This document shows positions 25,901-38,245 of a stretch of 64,000 bases of DNA, one piece after another; the first letter of the stretch is position 1; each line of letters begins with the position of its first letter. The notes beneath the pieces are model-generated. The model did no database searches. It was not told the DNA's origin and worked only from the letters and a program-made list of their open reading frames with translations. The position numbers were made by a program, and so were the translations under genes. Where the stretch lies: the NCBI GenBank assembly GCA_964057225.1, contig OZ059898.1, positions 14,285,767 through 14,349,766 on the forward strand, given 5' to 3'. This DNA is from Auanema rhodensis (Eukaryota; Nematoda; Chromadorea; Rhabditida; Rhabditidae).

Positions 25901-26639
25901 CTTAAAATCAGGGATCATCTCATCTACTGCAGCTCCATCTGTTAGAGAAAAAATAAATACAGGTTCCATATAATAAGGAAACCGGCCATATCCGTAGTTA
26001 TCAATACCTTTAAAACATTGTCCTAATATTTTAAATAAGGTTCCAAGCCTACCAGTAGTTGATCTATTCAAATTTAATAAACGAAAAACACTTTGAATAG
26101 ACCCGCATAATGAGTGACGGCCTGATGGTTTCAAAGATTTCATGGGCTCCATAAGAGCATTTTCTCTCCAAGCAGTCTAAATAACTCAAGTTTCAAGAGT
26201 ATGTAGAGATTCAATGAATTACAAAGAAAGAGAAATATTCGAAATTACTATCGTGAGGAGATGAAGTATTCCTCAAACTTGTAGTTTATTTACAAATAAT
26301 TCTTTCCTTCAAACAGAAAAAAAGTTAGTATTGAAAATATTAGATAACAAGAAATGAGATAGATTTCTTACCCTCAACTCTTTCACACATCCCGGATAAT
26401 CTTCAGTAGAAAGGAGCATATAACGGTCAAAGCCCCTATTTGACACATCTCGCCCCCGTGCCTAAGAAAGGAAAATTTATTTGTCTCTCCGAAACAAGAG
26501 AAGGAAGGTGTCAAAAAATTAAACACACCTTTATAAATTCAGAGACAAATGCTTTACAGAGATCAAGACACGATGAACCTTTATAATTCTTTTGTGCCAT
26601 GGAGGCACTTGTGTCCATTAAAAACAATATGATGGTCAT
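22905..26639 (-). CDS. dic-1: Integrator complex subunit 6 (DICE1)
   Basis: About 16 short introns; the product is roughly 900-1000 residues, as in the family. The ATG at 26639 gives MTIILFLMDTSASMAQ, the N-terminal VWA domain with a DTSAS MIDAS motif that is diagnostic of INTS6. Then GIDNYGYGRFPYYMEP (family form GIDNYGQGRNP) and a central body follow. Near the C-terminus is MGNYEEYIKSL with RTHAFGNPFK, matching the INTS6 MGNYQEYLK...HTFGNPFK block. The end (DSQRFKRKRLTEKL) fits the INTS6/SAGE/DDX26 C-terminal helical domain. INTS6 belongs to the Integrator phosphatase module, recruits PP2A and controls snRNA 3'-end processing and promoter-proximal termination. It is head to head with MED14. 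Confidence 0.95.
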
Positions 26640-27043
26640 CTCTCATTGGTGAAATCAAGGTTCTGAGAATCACCTAGACAATCTTTTATTAAAATTCTTC
26701 GAAGCAATGATGAATTCGCTTCCAAAAATTGCCTAAAAGATACGTGCTCTTTTTCGGTTCTTTATGTATGTTCGTGGCCGCAACGCGATCCGCAACGCAG
26801 GTCTGCAAATTTTTTCAAAGATTGGCTTTTTTCCAAGCTTTAAATCATGATTTAAATATTAAATTAATGTTTTATATTAAGTTTTTTCTGTTGTAAACCT
26901 TCTTGTTAAAGTTTCTCATATTTAAAATTATGATGATTGTGCTTTAGAGATTTTGTATCCGTATGTGCGTGACATAGGGGCGGTTTGTTTGAAGCAGAGA
27001 GGTTCTCTGTAAAGTTTTAGCTATTTTAGAAATATATACAGAG
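26640..27043. promoter_or_regulatory. Bidirectional promoter region of INTS6 and MED14
   Basis: Only about 400 nt between divergent start codons. It holds two direct copies of CCGCAACGC (26778-26786 and 26790-26798) in a CpG patch, flanked by A/T-rich DNA. A GTTTTAG acceptor-like site lies about 24 nt before the MED14 ATG. Confidence 0.5.
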
Positions 27044-30000
27044 ATGGAGGAAGAATTTGTGGTAAAACCTGCGCTTCCTCTAGTTCCACAGAATTGTGGG
27101 CCTCCTACTATTGGGTTAAATCACCTTATTGATTTTGCTGTACAACAAATTTATCATGAGGTTACAGTGCTTTCCGAATTGTAGGTTTTTACTTCACATG
27201 CAGTTCCATAAGCTTTGTCTTACAGGCTACCAAAAAAGCTCGATGCAGATAGAAAGATCAGTTTAGTGCAATTTGCACATTCAACTCGTATGCTTTTTGT
27301 GAAGCTATTAGCACTTGTAAAATGGGTTAAATCTTCTAAAAAGTTTGAGACCAGTGCGGTTGGTTCAGTCTATTCGGAACGGAATAATCATTTTGCTTCA
27401 GTCTATTTGCTATCTGTTAGATCTCCAAAGCCAATATTTCGTTGAAACGGCTGATAGATTATGCACTTTCACGCGAGAAGAGTTAGTTTTAGCTCGATTG
27501 CCTCAGTTCCAAGTCAGTGCTGCTGTTGATGTTTTAACACAGGTTTAGTTTTTTTTCTCCTGTGTGTCATAACATTTTTTATTGTAGGGAACTTTTTGCC
27601 GTCTGCCATTGTGCATAAAAGAAAGATTTATCAAAGAGCAAAAGATCACCATCAAAGAACAAGCTCATGTCTTGCTTAGGCTGAATCAAGTATTATGACT
27701 TTAAAGTATTGACCTAATTATGTTTGTAGATTTTGCAATATCGTGTCTCCCGATTATCCGCGAAATTATCACCTAGAATAAAAGAGATAAAAATCAAAAA
27801 TGGAATGGTAAGCTATTTATTTTGTTATATTCTAGTAAGACGATATTAGGTTGCCTTAACTGTACCCGGTGAATTTGAAGTTGCTTTAACCGTTCTGGGA
27901 GAAACTGATAATACTAAATGGACTTTACTCAATATTAAAATGCTCGTCGAAGATCATGAAATTGGTTATGGAACTCAATTGGTTAGAACTTTTTTTTTCT
28001 TGAAATTGAATATTTATGAGTATAGGCTCATCCGCTGCAATTGAACATGATTCATAACATTTTGCAATCAAGAATGGACGTTGCAATCAATGTAAGTAAT
28101 AATTTTTTTAATGCAATTCATATGCGATCTTTAGCCCTTAAGTGAAGTTTATGATATTCTTCATACCTTTGCGCAAACCCTTCAGCTAGATGTTTTATTC
28201 TGTCAATGTTCCCAATTGTCTGCGGGTAGATTACGGTAATGATTATAATCTTGATTTCTATATATTTCTTCATTTTAGCCAGAAAATTATAATTGAAAAA
28301 TATGATGTTAAAGAACGGATACTGACAGTTGGATACTGGGTGCAGAGAATTGCTCAAAGAAAGGGCAGTTCTCATGTTAGGTAAGTTATTCACAACGTTA
28401 TAACACACTCTATTTTTTTGAAGGCTGGTTCCTCAATATCGTGTTACAATTTATGGTAGCGATGAAGACGATACTTCACTACGAGTCAAACACTCACCTA
28501 ATTTCCCCAATCTAGGACAATTAGATGATCGTACCGGGTTGGTTAAAATTTTCCTTATTTTTCATTTTTCTTAGAATTCTTTGAATTCTTTAACCGTTTT
28601 AATTTACGATGTTGTTCATGTTTGCTTACAAATTTGCATATCCAAGGGCAATGACCAATGAATTCCTAATTTTTCAGCCGTTTATCCATTGATCGTTTAC
28701 TTTCTGAAACGTTTGCTGTGAGATGTCGGGAAAGATTGCTTCGAATCAGAAAAAGATTAGAAGCGGCTGAGCCTAAAGCCTTAATTGCCTTAACAGGTAC
28801 GTTTTTCTTTAATACATATGTATTTATATGAATTTTTGTTCTAGGACAAGCAACTCCTTGTCTATGCTTCCCTCTGCTAAGGGATAGTGTTGATAATGTA
28901 GAAGAATGTCTTTATGTATCTGTGTGCATGTCCACAGGAAAAGTTCTCTGTACTCTGTCAGCTATTGGTAGATTTTTAAATTTTAAATTTCAACTAATTT
29001 CTTTTTTGAAGAGCAAAATAGTACGAAAGAAGTTAAGGAATTAGAAAAAGTTCTATATGATTGCCATTCCGTAGATTTGTTAAGAAAATTATTGGATAGA
29101 TTAAAGTTTGCTACTTTTTTTGGACTTTTCTTAACACTTTTATATTCTAGGGTGCTTATTATGATTAGTCGATATAGAAAGTCAGTTGCTGCTTTACAAG
29201 TTCGTATAATTAACGAAGCTCAAATGGCTCCCTTCTTCTCTAAGGTGTGTATAGTGCTTGTATATGAATTCATTTTTTATCTATAGGTTCGGAGTCTACC
29301 TCCTGACAGAATTTGTTTGCAATTCATCAAAGAAGAACAATACTATTTGGTTCGTTGATCGTAACTGTACATTTCTTCATGTTTTTTTTTATTTGTTTTA
29401 GGTTGTTACTTTCAAACCTGATAATAATTTATCGATTGAAGTTGGTCTATTTTTAATAAGTGTGGCTGAAGAAAATGTTCAGTTGATTGAGCTAGTTAAG
29501 GTATAGTATAATATTGAAATTCTTTTGCAAATGCACGCGTCTTCAGGATCTGCCTCATGTGGCAGCACCTCTCGATCGAATTGTCACATTGCAAGCCAAT
29601 ACATTCGGCTCAAATAATGAAGAAGATGATTGGAAACCGCAACCAAAGGTTTATAATTAGTTGAGTCTTGGATTTCGTTACATCTTGCTTTTTCAGAGAC
29701 AAAAGATGGAGCGATCTATGGAACGGCAATTGCCTCAGGCTGTGTCATCTGTGGACGATCGTTTGTCTTTCATGAAGGTTTGCCTCGAACTGGATAAGAA
29801 GGCCATCCGATACATGAGTGTTGACGATGAGCCACATGTTGGAGGATTGGTATTACATATTACTGAGTATGTTTTAATTTCAGCAAACATTACATGATTT
29901 TGACCTTTGTAGACTTTCCCAAGCCTTGGATAAAAAATGTCCCGATTTCCTCAAGAAACTTGTTCGTTGCTGCCTGCGATTAGATAACAAGATGAGAATA

Positions 30001-32812
30001 ATTTGGCCATTTGAATGTTGTATGACTAGTGCTCCACTCCTAAGAGATTATAGAAAGGATGCGTATAGAAATCAAGTATTTTCCCTCTGTGTAAAATTAT
30101 ATATTTTTAAATTAAATATTAGGTCTGTACTTATGTGCAAGAAATGTCATCCAACGGAGCTAATGGTAATGAAGGAATTGCTCAGTCAATTGTTGAAAGA
30201 CTCACACGGTTTGTTCGCGTCTTTTACGTTCTTTTAATTTTTGAAATTATTAGGTATCTTCACATCTATGAGATTGTTAGCAAGTTTGCCATAGCTTATA
30301 AAGCCCACTATAGCAAGTATTGTAGTGTAAGTGTTGATTCGTATTTCAGCTCTTAATTTTGAATTTTGAAGGTTGTTGCATATACATACCATAAACTTAT
30401 TTTGTCGTATGGTGAAAAACGTGATCAGCTTCTTATCGTAACGTTTAAGCCTACTCCTCCACAGGAAGGTTTTAAACTAACTTTCGGACAGGTATTTGAC
30501 CGTTTGATTTACCATATTTAAATTTTGGAAGCTTTTTTAGACATTATCACGAGAAGCTCCTGATTATATGGATATATGCTGGGATGACGAAATTCATTGG
30601 AATGCACATTGTCTATTATCACCTATTTTGAACACCAAGTATATCAAATACATTTTAGAATACTTAATATTTTGTATTCTTCAGATTCAATAAGGATAAG
30701 AACTTAGTCGAGCTTGTCAATTATTTAATATCAACCACAACACCTCTTCAAGCTTTGTCAAACTTTAGTCGAGTGCGATTCCAATCGTGCAAAGTTATAG
30801 CACAGCTGATGAATATTGATATTCCTCACCCAGTCAAGTTAAAGGTAGTTTTAAAGTAATAAATAATTCACTGTTTCTTTTCTTTTTTAGTGTCATCTCT
30901 CGTATATTAATGAGCACACTGTTCGATTAACGTATGGTTCTATTCATTTGGAATTCGCGTTCTTACAAGAGAAGCAGGTCGCAGTTCGTGATAGTTCACG
31001 ATTACGACCTAGAGCTGCTGGATTACTTCAGTTCTTCAAACTTATTGCTGAGTAAGAGCAAGAAATATGTCCATTTTGTTTATATTCTCATTTCTAGCCA
31101 AAAGGGAGTTCAAGTGTGTGATGAAGATGGAGAAAAGCCAGGAAATATGGAATCTCCAACACCCAGAGCTGAATCGTTGCCTCAACATGTAAGTTTATTT
31201 TGCTTTCTTCACGAAATTTCTTCTTTTTTTAAGTTCGATACTTCTCCTGCAGGATATAATAGCAATTTATTATCTTTGCCTGCCCATTTCGATGGAGGCT
31301 CTCCATCTACTACAGGTACCATTATTACTCTCGATTTTTCAATTTCATAAATACTTCTTTCCCTTCAGGTTCTCCTAGTCGTGCTGCCCTACGTATTATC
31401 TCTTCTCCTATCATAATATCTCATTCTACCCTCGTGAAAGCTTGCCAATTCAACGAAGGTATAAAACGTTTCTTGATATTGTAAAACCTTTTTTAAACCT
31501 ACCATCTTTTTTAGTAGAAGGTGGTCGCGTGCGTTCATTGCTGGATGATTATCTTTCTCAGCTTAATTATTTGGAGAGATTAATATCTGTATTTGAAGTT
31601 TGCAAAAGGTAAAATCATTATATTCTTTTGTGTTTTACTTTTTTTTAATTTTCAGCGGTTCTAGCCAGGTTATTCCACTTGGAACTATAAAGGAACTGGT
31701 GCATGATCTCGATTTTGTACGAGTTACAGTTGTGGGAGTACAACATCCCGGGTTTAATGGCAATGTTTCAACGTTGATAAATTTCCATTTTTATATTGAT
31801 CCTGCTACTATGACATTGCAATTGAAAATTCAATATTGTAAGTAAAAACACTTATAGCCTTTTCTATTATTTTTCTTCGTTTCAGCTGATTTTGGCCCAA
31901 GTGCTAATGAGTTGTCTATGTTAGAACGATATTTTACTAAGGTTTGAAACTTTTTTTTTACGGATGAAATTTTATTGTGTTTGATTAAAGGTAGTATTAC
32001 TACTCAATAATGAATTTGCCACTCTATCATTTATTCAATTATGCCGGATGACTAATCATGGCGCAATTAATTCAATTGCCCGAGTGATGAATCTTCAAAT
32101 GGTATTCATATTCCTTCTCATTCATCATCTAACTATCGAACTTCTTTAGGAAAGCACACATTTTAACCTCCAATTGGTGTATTTAGCTCGAGAGCCTAAT
32201 ACTACGTCCAGGAAATTCTGTTGCGGTGTTATTATTGATTCAACTACTTCATACATTTTAATATTGGTTCATTATTAATTTGTTTTAATTATTATTTTTT
32301 TTTTTTCAGGTAAGTTTCCGTTATCAGAAGAGCCGAATGCCCGATCGACATATTCTAAAACTGCTTTATTGCTCGAAATCGTAAGATTCCATTTTAGGAT
32401 ATTTAACTTACTCAAATAAATATAGAAATACTGTAAAGCAACAAGGAACCGAAGACGACTATATTAGTTCAATGTTGGTAGCAGCTAATAACGAAGCTCA
32501 TAGAAATGGCGAATGTCCGATATTCGCTGCAATCAACCAATTACATGACAGGTAAGTCATGATAACCATTTGAAACTAATCATGTGTGCTCTAGAGTTGT
32601 TTCTGGACTTCCTCTCGGAAGCAGTCAGACCCCGCGCCCTCCATCTGTTGGCGGATATATGCCTAGCTCAGTTGGCTCAATGAATATCGGTTCTGCCGGA
32701 GGCCCAGTTTCGGTTTGTTTCTAATCTCAAACTGATGTTATTTCATTTGTTATAGGCCGGAGGAAACAATCCTGGTTCGATAATGAATCCTGGCTCTAAT
32801 TCGGGTATGTAA
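27044..32812 (+). CDS. rgr-1: Mediator complex subunit 14
   Basis: About 25 or more short introns; the product is of the order of 1400 residues, like human MED14. The N-terminal MED14 domain is clear: [19 protein letters not shown] (family LIEFAIQRTYHELTVLAEL), [31 protein letters not shown] and [17 protein letters not shown]. The middle matches the repeat and knob modules ([26 protein letters not shown]). The C-terminus [15 protein letters not shown] equals the family GECTIFAAVRDL, followed by a short Gly/Ser/Pro tail ending at TAA. MED14 is the architectural backbone linking Mediator head, middle and tail. The final exon could splice onward (TTCGG/GTATGT), but the stop is in frame. Confidence 0.95.
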
Positions 32813-33561
32813 ATACAAATGTGATGCGCAACAGCATTACGCATCATTTTGCACTTGTTACTTTATACCATCGTTTATTTATAATATGAGTAAACATATA
32901 TGCTAAACGTGTTTCAATATATTTCATAAAATGTTTCAAACATTTTAATATATCAGCTTTTGTTGTTTTGTTTTTTGTTATTTTTGTATATATAATTTGG
33001 CGCGTAATTTCGTCTTCAACGCACGAAGTGATTTCGTGTGCTAACTTCGCGTTGATCGGTCTCTTGTGTATAATATTCTGATATTTTTTTGTGTTTATAT
33101 CGGTCACGGTAGATAAGAGAGTCATGGTATATACCTTGCTCTGATTCATTTCCAGCTATGGTCTAGCTATATGAGTATTGATTGGGCCTTCGCGCCTCAC
33201 AAGCTAATAACTTGGATGTGGTTTTCTTATTGCTTTCTTAGTTTTATTAATGCTTCTTGATGAAAAACTTTATTTTTATTTTCTCTCGTTTTTAATTTTT
33301 TTTCTGTTTTTTTTTCTTGTGGTATCTTTTTGTTTTATCCTAGTTTGGCTTTCGAAAACACGTTTCATCTTTTCGCTGTTCTCGTTTCCACGTTGTCGAT
33401 TATCCGACATGTTTCTTCATTCTACACTCATCATACGTTGTTATCTCTGTTATCTATACCAGGAACATCTTTATGCTCGTTATTTTACTACTTACTATTT
33501 TGACTCTCTTAATATAGACAAAAATTCAGTTTTTTCAACTTTTCAGTACGACTTAGGCAAA
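32813..33561. other. Gap between MED14 and the Flower homologue
   Basis: About 750 nt, partly T-rich on the plus strand (33250-33330). It ends in CTTTTCAG 16 nt before the next ATG, so the downstream gene probably has a 5' UTR intron or trans-splice acceptor here. No gene is seen. Confidence 0.4.
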
Positions 33562-34432
33562 ATGGGAGCAGCAGCCTCGGGTGTGTCTACCCAAATGCAA
33601 GCCGAGCATGATCCCAATGCTAATTTTCCTTGGTATTTTTTAATTAATTTTGTTTTGTTTTACAATGTTTTTCTATTCTTATGTTTTTGAAGGTGGGTAC
33701 GCTTCTTAGCTAAGGCCATGGGTATTATCGGTGGATTGCTTTCTATCTTCTTTGGTGTATTAGGACTCCTTTCAATCACCCCAACATGTATCATAGCAGT
33801 GCTATTACAAATGTATACATATTTATTACAAATGTTAGCAAGCTTATTTTTAATTATTTTAGGGTGTTTGGATTTCTAACAATAGCTCTCGAAGCTCCAT
33901 TTTGTTGTGCTTTTATTGATTTCATTGAGAAAATTTCTGCGTTCAGTGAATCTCGCTCATATTGGCACAAAGCCGGATTGTATGGAGTGTAAGTGTAGCA
34001 TTTTTAAAAACGAAGCATAATTTATAAAAAAATTTGATTATCAAAAGGAAACGAAATAGCTATATGTGCTTTTTGAAGTGGTAAAAAAGATTTTATTACT
34101 AATTCATTTTGGTTTTGCATTTGACATCAATATATCTTTCTATTGGAATACTCAAATTTTTATTAAATTTATCATGTAAATAAAATTAAATGCGATTTCA
34201 GAATGGGAATTCTGCCTATTTTAATGTGCTTTGAACTTAACACTGTTCTGGGATCTGGATCAATTTTTGCATGCGGAACAATTTATGGTTTCATGGCTCT
34301 CGGAAAGAAGGTATATTAATGCTGTTTTAAATTTTATGAATATTTTGTGATTAGGCTGATCGTAACACTATGATGGCTTCTGCTGGTGCTGACCCAGCTT
34401 GGAACCCTAACCCAACTCCTTCAATGTCTTAA
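33562..34432 (+). CDS. Flower (CACFD1) homologue, synaptic-vesicle/cell-competition membrane protein
   Basis: Five exons encode about 168 residues with three to four membrane segments. The order matches Drosophila Flower and human CACFD1: a short cytosolic N-terminus ending FPWW; a first TM ([17 protein letters not shown]); a second TM continuing into [11 protein letters not shown], whose Glu-Ala-Pro is the conserved acidic site proposed for Ca2+ selectivity; then [19 protein letters not shown], and [18 protein letters not shown], the family's signature. The tail is short and Pro/Ser-rich. Flower proteins sit in synaptic vesicles and the plasma membrane and couple exocytosis to endocytosis. 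The C. elegans counterpart is one gene of this family. Function beyond membership is inferred. Confidence 0.9.
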
Positions 34433-34861
34433 ATAGTTTCGTTCGTTAAATATTCTTTCCCAGTTCGCATGCTTTTATACTTGTTTCATTTCTTTCTGAA
34501 ATATTCCTTAGATTCACTCGTGCTGTTGTGTTGACAGGTTGTAATAGTTGATATTTTTGCAGTAGTTTTGCCATAATATCACTTTTTTTTACCTTTTAAT
34601 CTTTAATATTCCAATAATTTATTACTGTTCATCCATCATATTATCACATTATGGAAGATTTTATGATAAAGCTAATTACTTAAGAACTATAAGAAAGCGA
34701 TTTTCGATAAAACCTAGGGTTCAAATATGTAAAACTTGTCTTAATAGCAGCAAGGCAATATGGGCGATCATGGCAACATATGTAATTATAATGGTAATCG
34801 TAAATTAATATGCAAAGTATAAAATAAAATTATTAATCATATTTGGAGGTATGTAAAACCT
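34433..34861. other. Convergent 3' intergenic region
   Basis: About 430 nt between the 3' ends of the Flower and DDAH-like genes. A/T-rich, with AATAAA-like sequences (e.g. near 34825). Nothing else is seen. Confidence 0.4.
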
Positions 34862-35984
34862 TCATATAGACCGACTTGTTCTAATTTCTTTGAACAATAA
34901 GCAAAATCGAGAAAACGGACTTCCGATCTGAAAGAAGCATATATATATATATATATTGAATGCCTTGAGGAGAAACAAACTTTAACAAGCTCTGATACGT
35001 CTAAAGCCCATAATTCCACTCCGGCAGATTGAAGAGAAACAAATTTCTAAACATTTGTTTAAAAAAAAGACATTCACCAAACTACCGGCTCATTTTTATC
35101 TTTCCGGAAAATAATACGCCCATTGACGAATAAACAGTTAATACTGTCTTCTTCTTCAACTTTGATCACTTGATACTGGAAAGTGGCCTCTTGTTCCATT
35201 CGCTGAATTTTCTGTATACACCGCCTGTTATCATGAGAGCTTGTACCTTAAGTATTTGTTGAGCTTCTTTCCCAACTCCAATCGATAATATATTATTTGA
35301 AGCTAAGGACACATAACTTTTTAAAGGTCCTGCCTTATCACCTAATTGAATAGGAATTACAGAAAGATCGCAGAAAATTTTGCCCAAAACCTATATGATC
35401 GTATCATTAAAACATTAACATGATAGATTGTTATCATTACCAAAGCTCCTTCCATATTTGTACCGTTTTTCCGTACTCCAACAAATATCTCTTTACCAGT
35501 AAATAATACATCAGACCCTTCTACATATACTTTTTTTCCGTTCAACTGTTCAGGGCAATCGTGAACTGTCCAGCAGATTTGAGATAAGATCGTTTTAATC
35601 TGAATGAAAATTTTCGAATCTTGCTTTCACTGTCCTCATTTTCTTGTAGTTTACTTCTTGTTAGTTTTACTCTTACCTCGTTGCTCATGCTCGTTTCCTT
35701 TCTGGGATGACATAATAGAGCTGTTCCGTTTATAACTACCGCCAAATCGTCCACAAAGAAGTTATTTGGAGTCAAGCCATCGGGGCAATCAATGTTTATA
35801 ACATGGACACCTTCAAATTATACTAATACATTATCGTTTATTTATTTGCAATATTACCTGATTCTCGTAGGGTTTCCGCCAAACCGTCTTGTTGTTTCCG
35901 GAGAATTGCGGCATCCGCTTTCAACTTTTTATCTAGTTTGATACTATCTGGTATTTTAATTATAAGGGCATGAGTATATGTCAT
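34862..35984 (-). CDS. Dimethylarginine dimethylaminohydrolase-like protein, catalytic His missing
   Basis: Seven exons give about 274 residues, near the normal DDAH length (285). Family blocks: MTYTHALIIKIPDSI (human THAVVRALPESL), DCPDGL...FFVDDLAVVINGTALL (human PDCVFVEDVAVV), SDVLFTGKEIFVGVRKN (GGDVLFTGREFFVGLSKR), SYVSLASNNILSIG, and VSELVK near the C-terminus. DDAH is a pentein-fold enzyme hydrolysing asymmetric methylarginines with a Cys-His-Asp/Glu site. Here the residue just before LKS, the catalytic His in human GLHLKSF, is Pro (AGPLKSY). The C-terminal Cys-Cys of human TCCSVL reads SRFCLL, so only one Cys is present and it is shifted. FVED is FVDD and LDGGDV is VEGSDV. It is probably a pseudoenzyme or has altered chemistry. 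Confidence 0.8.
34939..34956. repeat. (AT)9 microsatellite in the last DDAH-like intron
   Basis: Nine AT units inside the short intron before the final DDAH-like exon. No functional reading is made. Confidence 0.8.
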
Positions 35985-36222
35985 TACTAGTTATTATTTA
36001 CTGTTGGATTACCAGGTAGTCATCAACAACAACCTTGGCAAGAGGCCAAGCAAGCCTATTGGTCTCGCAACGATACCCCTGAAAATAATATCTGGTGACA
36101 GTTGCTACGGCATACATTCCTTCATCTGTTGCTGCAGAGACACAGCTTGACCTTTCTCTCTTCGATTCATTCTATAAGCAAGCTTCTTCTTATTTGTAGC
36201 ATATTTTTTTCAGGGTAGCAAG
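35985..36222. promoter_or_regulatory. Short divergent promoter between DDAH-like and KDEL receptor genes
   Basis: Only 238 nt between outward-facing start codons. A long T tract ending TTTTTTTCAG (about 36204-36213) lies 9 nt before the KDEL-receptor ATG and looks like a trans-splice acceptor. Confidence 0.45.
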
Positions 36223-37129
36223 ATGAATGTTTTCCGTCTTGCTGCTGATATGTCCCATCTGGTGGCAATATTAATATTGCTCAGTAAGGTAAAAATATTC
36301 TATCTTACAAATTTCAATCGCTATACACAACTCAGATGTGGAAAAGTCGTTCGGTTTCTGGTATCTCAGCCAGATCTCAAATTCTTTTTGCTGTAGTCTT
36401 CACAGCTAGATATTTGGATTTATTCACCACCTATATTTCCGCTTACAACACTGTCATGAAGGTTAGGCTTTTAGATGGCTACTGTAACAATACTTCTTTT
36501 TAGGTTTTCTTCCTTGCTTCTTCTTATGGAACTCTTTATTTGATGTTGGTTAAATTTAGAGGTAATTTATAATATCACTTCATGGTTCCGCAATATTCAT
36601 GTGGCTGCAGAGACATCGTAATTCCGTTTATCTCTTTTCAGGATCATACGAAAAGGAAAGTGACAATTTCCGTGTCGAATTATTGCTTGTTCCATGTGCT
36701 ATCTTAGCATTGGTTATTAACCATGAATTCACAGTTATGGAGATTCTATGGACTTTCAGGTCAGTTAAGATGTTGATTTTTTGATTATATTTTTTTTGTA
36801 ATATTATAGTATTTACTTGGAAGCCGTAGCTATAATGCCTCAATTATTCATGCTTCAATCTACTGGATCTGCTGAAACTATCACAGCTCATTACTTGTTT
36901 GCTCTGGGATCATACCGTGGGCTTTATCTTTTCAACTGGATTTACAGGTTGAACTTTACAACATTTAAGTAAAATTAACTATTTCCTTTAAAGATACCAC
37001 ACTGAATCTTTCTTCGACCCAATCGCTACTGTCGCCGGAATCGTTCAGACTATCCTATACGCTGATTTCTTCTATCTGTATGTCACCCGTGTCGTCCAAA
37101 AAAGAGCTGCAATGGAGCTCCCAATCTAA
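36223..37129 (+). CDS. erd-2: KDEL (ER lumen protein retaining) receptor
   Basis: Six exons encode about 212 residues and a seven-helix membrane protein. The start [20 protein letters not shown] is the ERD2 signature. Next are [74 protein letters not shown] and [12 protein letters not shown], all near-identical to human KDELR. ERD2 captures escaped ER proteins bearing KDEL/HDEL in the Golgi at acidic pH and returns them by COPI. The acidic and Arg/Tyr residues of the binding pocket lie in these conserved blocks. C. elegans has two paralogues; which one this is cannot be said. Confidence 0.96.
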
Positions 37130-38245
37130 TTTAATCCAGAAAACCTTTGTTTTATACAACACAGTCTTCATTTAAGGTACGTACATGGTTTGATCTTTGC
37201 CTTATTCATATAATATCCAATAAGCTTGGGTGTTTCCGCCCTACTTATTTTGTTTTTATCTGTGATGTCGATTTTAGACATATTAATATATGAAGTCCAA
37301 ATAGCTTACTCAAGCTGTTGTTTAATAATTTATTATTAATTACATCCTAAGTCTTGTTTTGATATCTTTTATATGGGTGGTTTTTTTTGTTCTCATCAAT
37401 TATAAATAATAAACTTTTTGCATTCAGATATTTCAACTTCATATGAAACTAAATTAGATTTTTCCGATAAATCAGTTGATAGCTGGGAAATATATTCGAT
37501 TGCTCGATTGGTTTTATGGTTTGGACAATGTAAATAGAAAAGAAGCTTAGCTACTGTGATGGAGGTTAAGGCTGACATTGAAAGAAATGACAGTTCGTCC
37601 AAACAGTTCGCTTTTTCATTCGTTTCACCAAAGAACTTCAATTTTCATCTTCCTATATTGATTTATTCCGTGCAAAATTCTGTAAAAATGCATTTTTTGC
37701 CTTATATGTCCTATATTTTTTTTTGAAAAATATGGGTTTTTAGATGTTTTTGCTTTATTAGCATTGCATATATACATATGAAGAGAGAGAGGTCAGCTCA
37801 CTATCACCGCTCTCTGCTGGATAAGAGGTCATTTCATTACAAATGACAGAGCATTTAGAGTTCGAACTAACAGCTGCTCTGTCTTTGATGATCATTTAGA
37901 AAAAGAATCGAAGAAAGAAATTTTTTTTTACTAAACTTCAGGGTCATACGCAGCAGACATAGTTCCATTCATTGAAGAGTGATACCAAAGTTGTTTTATT
38001 TTTAAACAAAACAAAATGAGTTAACTATTCGATTTATTAATCTTTTTTTATTAAAAAAAACATTCTTTATAAGAGATAGGTCATCAGCCATTTATTTGCT
38101 GTCACCGAAATTATAATACATTGCAAATCTTTTAAAGCATATAATTGTATAGAAACGAACTTTGAGATTTTAAAATCCATGGCTGAGCAGATAAGCCATC
38201 TTGGTTTCAAATGTTAAAGCTTGGCATAATCTTTCCTTATAATAA
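37130..38245. other. Convergent 3' intergenic region (KDEL receptor / carbonic anhydrase)
   Basis: About 1.1 kb. The first part is the erd-2 3' UTR. The rest is A/T-rich with short ORFs lacking family resemblance (e.g. minus 37396-37641). No gene is supported. Confidence 0.4.

Noticed and set aside
33250-33690. 146-codon plus-strand frame starting in T-rich DNA
   Set aside because: Phe/Leu-rich because of poly-T; only its end overlaps the real first Flower exon, which starts at 33562 after a TTTCAG.
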